NCBI RefSeq assembly: GCF_002086485.1
Contig: NZ_MVHF01000070.1
Coordinates: forward strand, 1-32,195
Direction of reading: 5' to 3'
DNA length: 32,195 nt
From: Mycobacterium aquaticum
Lineage (GTDB): Bacteria; Actinomycetota; Actinomycetes; Mycobacteriales; Mycobacteriaceae
The notes under the pieces are model-generated. The model saw only the letters and a program-made list of their open reading frames with translations, searched no databases and was not told the origin of the DNA. Below are positions 30,059 through 32,195 of the stretch, piece after piece; the stretch's first letter is position 1, and each line of letters starts with the position of its first letter. Position numbers and translations under genes: made by a program.

Positions 30059-31897
30059 ATGGCGAAACGGGTTCCTACGGCGAGCAAGGCCGCCAAAGCA
30101 CCCGCGGCGCGTAAAGCTGCGAAAGCGCCTGCGGCGCAGAAGGTCACGAAACCGCCGGTGCGCAAAGCGGCCGCCAAGAAGGCGCCGGCGGCCAAGCGGG
30201 AACCGGCCCGTACCGCTCCCGCGAACAAGGGCACCGCAACTGCTGCGGCGGCCAAGAAGAGCGCCGCGACCAAATCTGCTGCCAAGTCTGCCGCGAAAAA
30301 GACTGCGGCCAAGAAAGCGCCCGCCGCGAAGAAGGTGACTGCGGCGAAGAAGGCGGTTGCGAAAAAGGCGGTTGCGAAAAAGACGCCGGTGCGGCGGACC
30401 ACCAAGGCCGCCGCTGCCAAGAAGGCGACCAAGGCGACCGCGCGCAAGGGCCCGCTCGGCGGCAAGACCCTCAACGGAATCTCTGAGATCCGTACCTTCT
30501 TCCGCACCAACACGCAGCCGATCTACTTCGTCGGCCCGACGGCCTTCAATCTGCTCGGCATCGACCGTTGGGTGCGCAATTTCCAATACATCACCTACTA
30601 CGACTCTTGGGACGGCGCGCATCCGCGGGTGTTCGCGCCGAAGAACAAGCCCTACGTCGAGTTCGAGTCCAGCGAACACATCAACAACTATCTGCTGCGC
30701 GACCCCGAGGTGCGGGCCTATCTGAAGCGGCGCGGCGGCACGCCGATGGTCGCGATGGTGTTCTTTGACGAGGAGACCGAGCAGATTTGCGAAGAGCTCG
30801 GCTACAAGCTGATCCTGCCGCCGGATTCACTGCGGCGACGGCTGGACTCGAAGATCGTCACCACTCAGCTGGGTAACGAGGCCGGCGCGCCGTCGGTACC
30901 CAACGTGCTCGGCAAGGCGAACAACTACACGCAACTCCGTCGTCTGGCAGGCAAACAGCGGCTGGGCTCGGATCTGGTGGTGCAGACGCCCTATGGCGAC
31001 TCCGGCAAGACCACGTTCTTCATCAAGTCGAAGGCGGACTGGGACAAGGACGCCGCCGACATGGTCGGCCAGGAACTCAAGGTGATGAAGCGGATCAACA
31101 ACAAGGCCGCCGCTGTGGAGGCCTGTATCACCAAGCACGGCACCATCGTGGGACCGTTCATGACCGACCTGACCGGATATCCGGAACTGACGCCCTACAA
31201 GGGTGGGTGGTGCGGCAACGACCTGTTCCCTGAAGCGCTTTCGGATGAGCAGCGCGCCACCGCGATCAGCCACGTCCGCAAGATGGGGGACCGGTTGGCC
31301 AAGGAGGGCTACCGCGGCTTCCTCGAGATCGATGTGCTCATCGACCTCGACACCGACGAGGTGTACCTGGGTGAGATCAACCCGCGCATCTCGGGCGCCT
31401 CGTCGATGACGAACGTGACCGCCGGGGCCTACGCCGACGTACCGCTGTTCTTGTTCCACCTCCTCGAGTTCATGGACGTGGACTACACGATCAACGTCGA
31501 GGAGATCAACGACCGGTGGCGTGACCTCGCCGCGGTCGACGTGTGGTCCCAGCTGATCATGAAGGAACCGAACAAGACTGTGGAGAGGATCCTGGCCGCA
31601 CCGAAGACCGGGACCTGGCACCTCGACGACGACGGTGTGCTGACCTTCGCTCAAGTGGTCAATGACTGGCACGACATCACCGGCGAGGACGAAGCCTTCT
31701 TCCTCAGGGTTTATGGCGAAGGCGATTACCGGTTCAAGGGCGCCGATCTGGGGATCCTGGTGACCAAAGGCCGGATGCAGACCGCCGAAGGATTGACGCC
31801 GCGGTGCCTGCACTACATCGAGGGCATCCGCGACGCCTACCAATCCGAGCCGCTGCCCGATCCGCCGGCAGTCCACCCCGTCGCCTATGTGAAGTAG
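30059..31897 (+). CDS. ATP-grasp enzyme with N-terminal histone H1/HupB-like Lys/Ala tail
   Basis: A 612-residue fusion. Residues 1-130 are a disordered tail of AAKK, AKKAP and KTTK units with no Asp and a single Glu (E48), very like the C-terminal tails of mycobacterial HupB or of histone H1. Residues about 140-612 form an ATP-grasp enzyme. A preATP-grasp-like start (QPIYFVGPTAFNLLGIDRW) leads to a Gly-rich loop TPYGDSGKTTFFIKS (GDSGKTT, residues 313-319). The metal/ATP-binding end YLGEINPRISGASS has E439, N441 and R443 (E-x-N-x-R). Such enzymes activate a carboxylate as acyl phosphate and ligate it to an amine or thiol, or carboxylate biotin. No biotin-carrier domain is seen. ATG 30059 has GGGAGG upstream; GTG 30023 is an alternative. 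The substrate is unknown. DNA or nucleoid binding by the tail is inferred. Confidence 0.88.
   Translation: MAKRVPTASKAAKAPAARKAAKAPAAQKVTKPPVRKAAAKKAPAAKREPARTAPANKGTATAAAAKKSAATKSAAKSAAKKTAAKKAPAAKKVTAAKKAVAKKAVAKKTPVRRTTKAAAAKKATKATARKGPLGGKTLNGISEIRTFFRTNTQPIYFVGPTAFNLLGIDRWVRNFQYITYYDSWDGAHPRVFAPKNKPYVEFESSEHINNYLLRDPEVRAYLKRRGGTPMVAMVFFDEETEQICEELGYKLILPPDSLRRRLDSKIVTTQLGNEAGAPSVPNVLGKANNYTQLRRLAGKQRLGSDLVVQTPYGDSGKTTFFIKSKADWDKDAADMVGQELKVMKRINNKAAAVEACITKHGTIVGPFMTDLTGYPELTPYKGGWCGNDLFPEALSDEQRATAISHVRKMGDRLAKEGYRGFLEIDVLIDLDTDEVYLGEINPRISGASSMTNVTAGAYADVPLFLFHLLEFMDVDYTINVEEINDRWRDLAAVDVWSQLIMKEPNKTVERILAAPKTGTWHLDDDGVLTFAQVVNDWHDITGEDEAFFLRVYGEGDYRFKGADLGILVTKGRMQTAEGLTPRCLHYIEGIRDAYQSEPLPDPPAVHPVAYVK
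30352..30381 (+). repeat. 15-bp perfect tandem duplication in the Lys/Ala tail
   Basis: GGCGGTTGCGAAAAA occurs twice back to back (30352-30366 and 30367-30381), encoding AVAKK units. It suggests the tail grows and shrinks by slippage and may vary in length between strains. Confidence 0.8.
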
Positions 31898-32157
31898 GAG
31901 TGCTCGGTTCGAGCTTAGGAGCCGGTTTCTGTAGTTCTCGGCGAACGGCCAGCGGGACTTTCGGTGTCGAATCAGCTTGCGCGATCACCGAGACTGACCA
32001 CAGGGACAAATTCCGCGAAGCTTTTGTCCCTGACGTGAATGTCGGTGCCCCGGGCCGACCGGCGAACGCGCCGATTGGTGGTGGTACACCCCCTTCCGAC
32101 CCCAACCACCACCATCGCCCAACTGATATGTAGAGAATTCTGTCAAGTGGGCATGGG
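31898..32157. other. Non-coding tail of the window with two hairpins
   Basis: No credible ORF is seen. Hairpin 1 is AGGGACAAA (32002-32010) with TTTGTCCCT (32023-32031), a perfect 9-bp stem. Hairpin 2 is TGGTGGTGGT (32076-32085) with ACCACCACCA (32105-32114), a perfect 10-bp stem. Between 31954 and 31964 is GGGACTTTCGG, identical to the left 11 bases of the DosR-like box at 3451, although its right half is degenerate. The density of structure would fit a small RNA or a long 3' region; without expression data this is open. Confidence 0.4.
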
Positions 32158-32192
32158 GAGGCGCCGTCGAGGAGCGACCCCGACGGCGCCTC
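32158..32192. terminator. Strong hairpin at the window end
   Basis: Arms GAGGCGCCGTCG (32158-32169) and CGACGGCGCCTC (32181-32192) form a perfect 12-bp stem with an 11-nt loop. It is followed by GTT at the window edge, so any T-tract lies outside. It may end a transcript from the left or a convergent gene beyond the edge. Confidence 0.65.
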
Positions 32193-32195
32193 GTT

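Noticed and set aside
30827..31876. 349-codon frame antisense to the ATP-grasp gene
   Set aside because: No motifs and typical shadow composition; the sense gene has clear ATP-grasp motifs.
1..32195. CRISPR arrays, insertion sequences, tRNA or rRNA genes, prophage ends
   Set aside because: No repeat-spacer arrays, transposase genes, terminal inverted repeats with target duplications, or tRNA/rRNA-like sequence were seen on reading both strands.

Overview
The window is chromosomal DNA from a mycobacterium, most likely a rapid grower of the Mycolicibacterium (M. smegmatis-like) type. The evidence is high GC, mycobacterial signature genes (pimE, lpqW, mshB, fbiC) and gene order. The order Ala/Pro-rich pair - pimE - phhB - mutT2 - typA - lpqW - mshB - small membrane protein - fbiC - fadH - padR - fdxC - dapC-like follows the M. 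tuberculosis Rv1157c-Rv1178 segment. There are clear differences: no narGHJI between mutT2 and typA, no PE gene before fbiC, and several inserted genes. Identifications rest on reading the translations and on remembered family features; no database search was run.

Layout. 1-1282: two secreted Ala/Pro-rich proteins (minus), the first cut by the window edge, behind a control region with 9-bp-phased GTNAC repeats. 1560-3402: pimE, then phhB and mutT2 diverging from a 27-bp gap. 3403-4538: a DosR-box-like site, a remnant of a WS/DGAT gene start, a PPOX-fold flavoprotein, a small zinc-ribbon membrane protein and an unlisted 55-aa Cys/Lys-rich protein. 4635-8609: typA and lpqW, separated by an inverted-repeat element. 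8667-11243: two paralogous Ala-rich envelope proteins (minus) with AT-richer upstream regions. 11770-14531: a ClC transporter, mshB and a small membrane protein. 14533-15822: a third envelope protein of the same general design, sitting where M. tuberculosis has PE12. 16001-19501: a leaderless 13-codon uORF, fbiC and a YceI-like protein. 19580-23871: fadH-padR operon diverging from fdxC and a DapC-like aminotransferase. 23965-31897: an accessory block with an amine oxidase-aldehyde dehydrogenase operon, a divergent pair of NylB-like serine hydrolases, and an ATP-grasp enzyme fused to a histone H1/HupB-like Lys/Ala tail. 31898-32195: non-coding, with three hairpins.

How the genes work together. 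PimE and LpqW both act on the PIM/LM/LAM branch of the cell envelope. FbiC makes the F420 chromophore, MshB makes mycothiol, and FadH and FdxC are Fe-S redox proteins, so much of the window is envelope and redox housekeeping. Many genes appear leaderless: a TANNNT -10 element lies 6-8 nt before the start codon (phhB, mutT2, lpqW, ClC, mshB, the fbiC uORF, padR and one NylB-like gene).

Best leads: the H1-tailed ATP-grasp protein beside divergent NylB-like hydrolases and an amine-oxidation operon; the uORF ahead of fbiC; the degraded DosR/tgs1-like locus; the ClC protein lacking the internal proton glutamate; and an interspersed TGGCCA inverted repeat at gene 3' ends.
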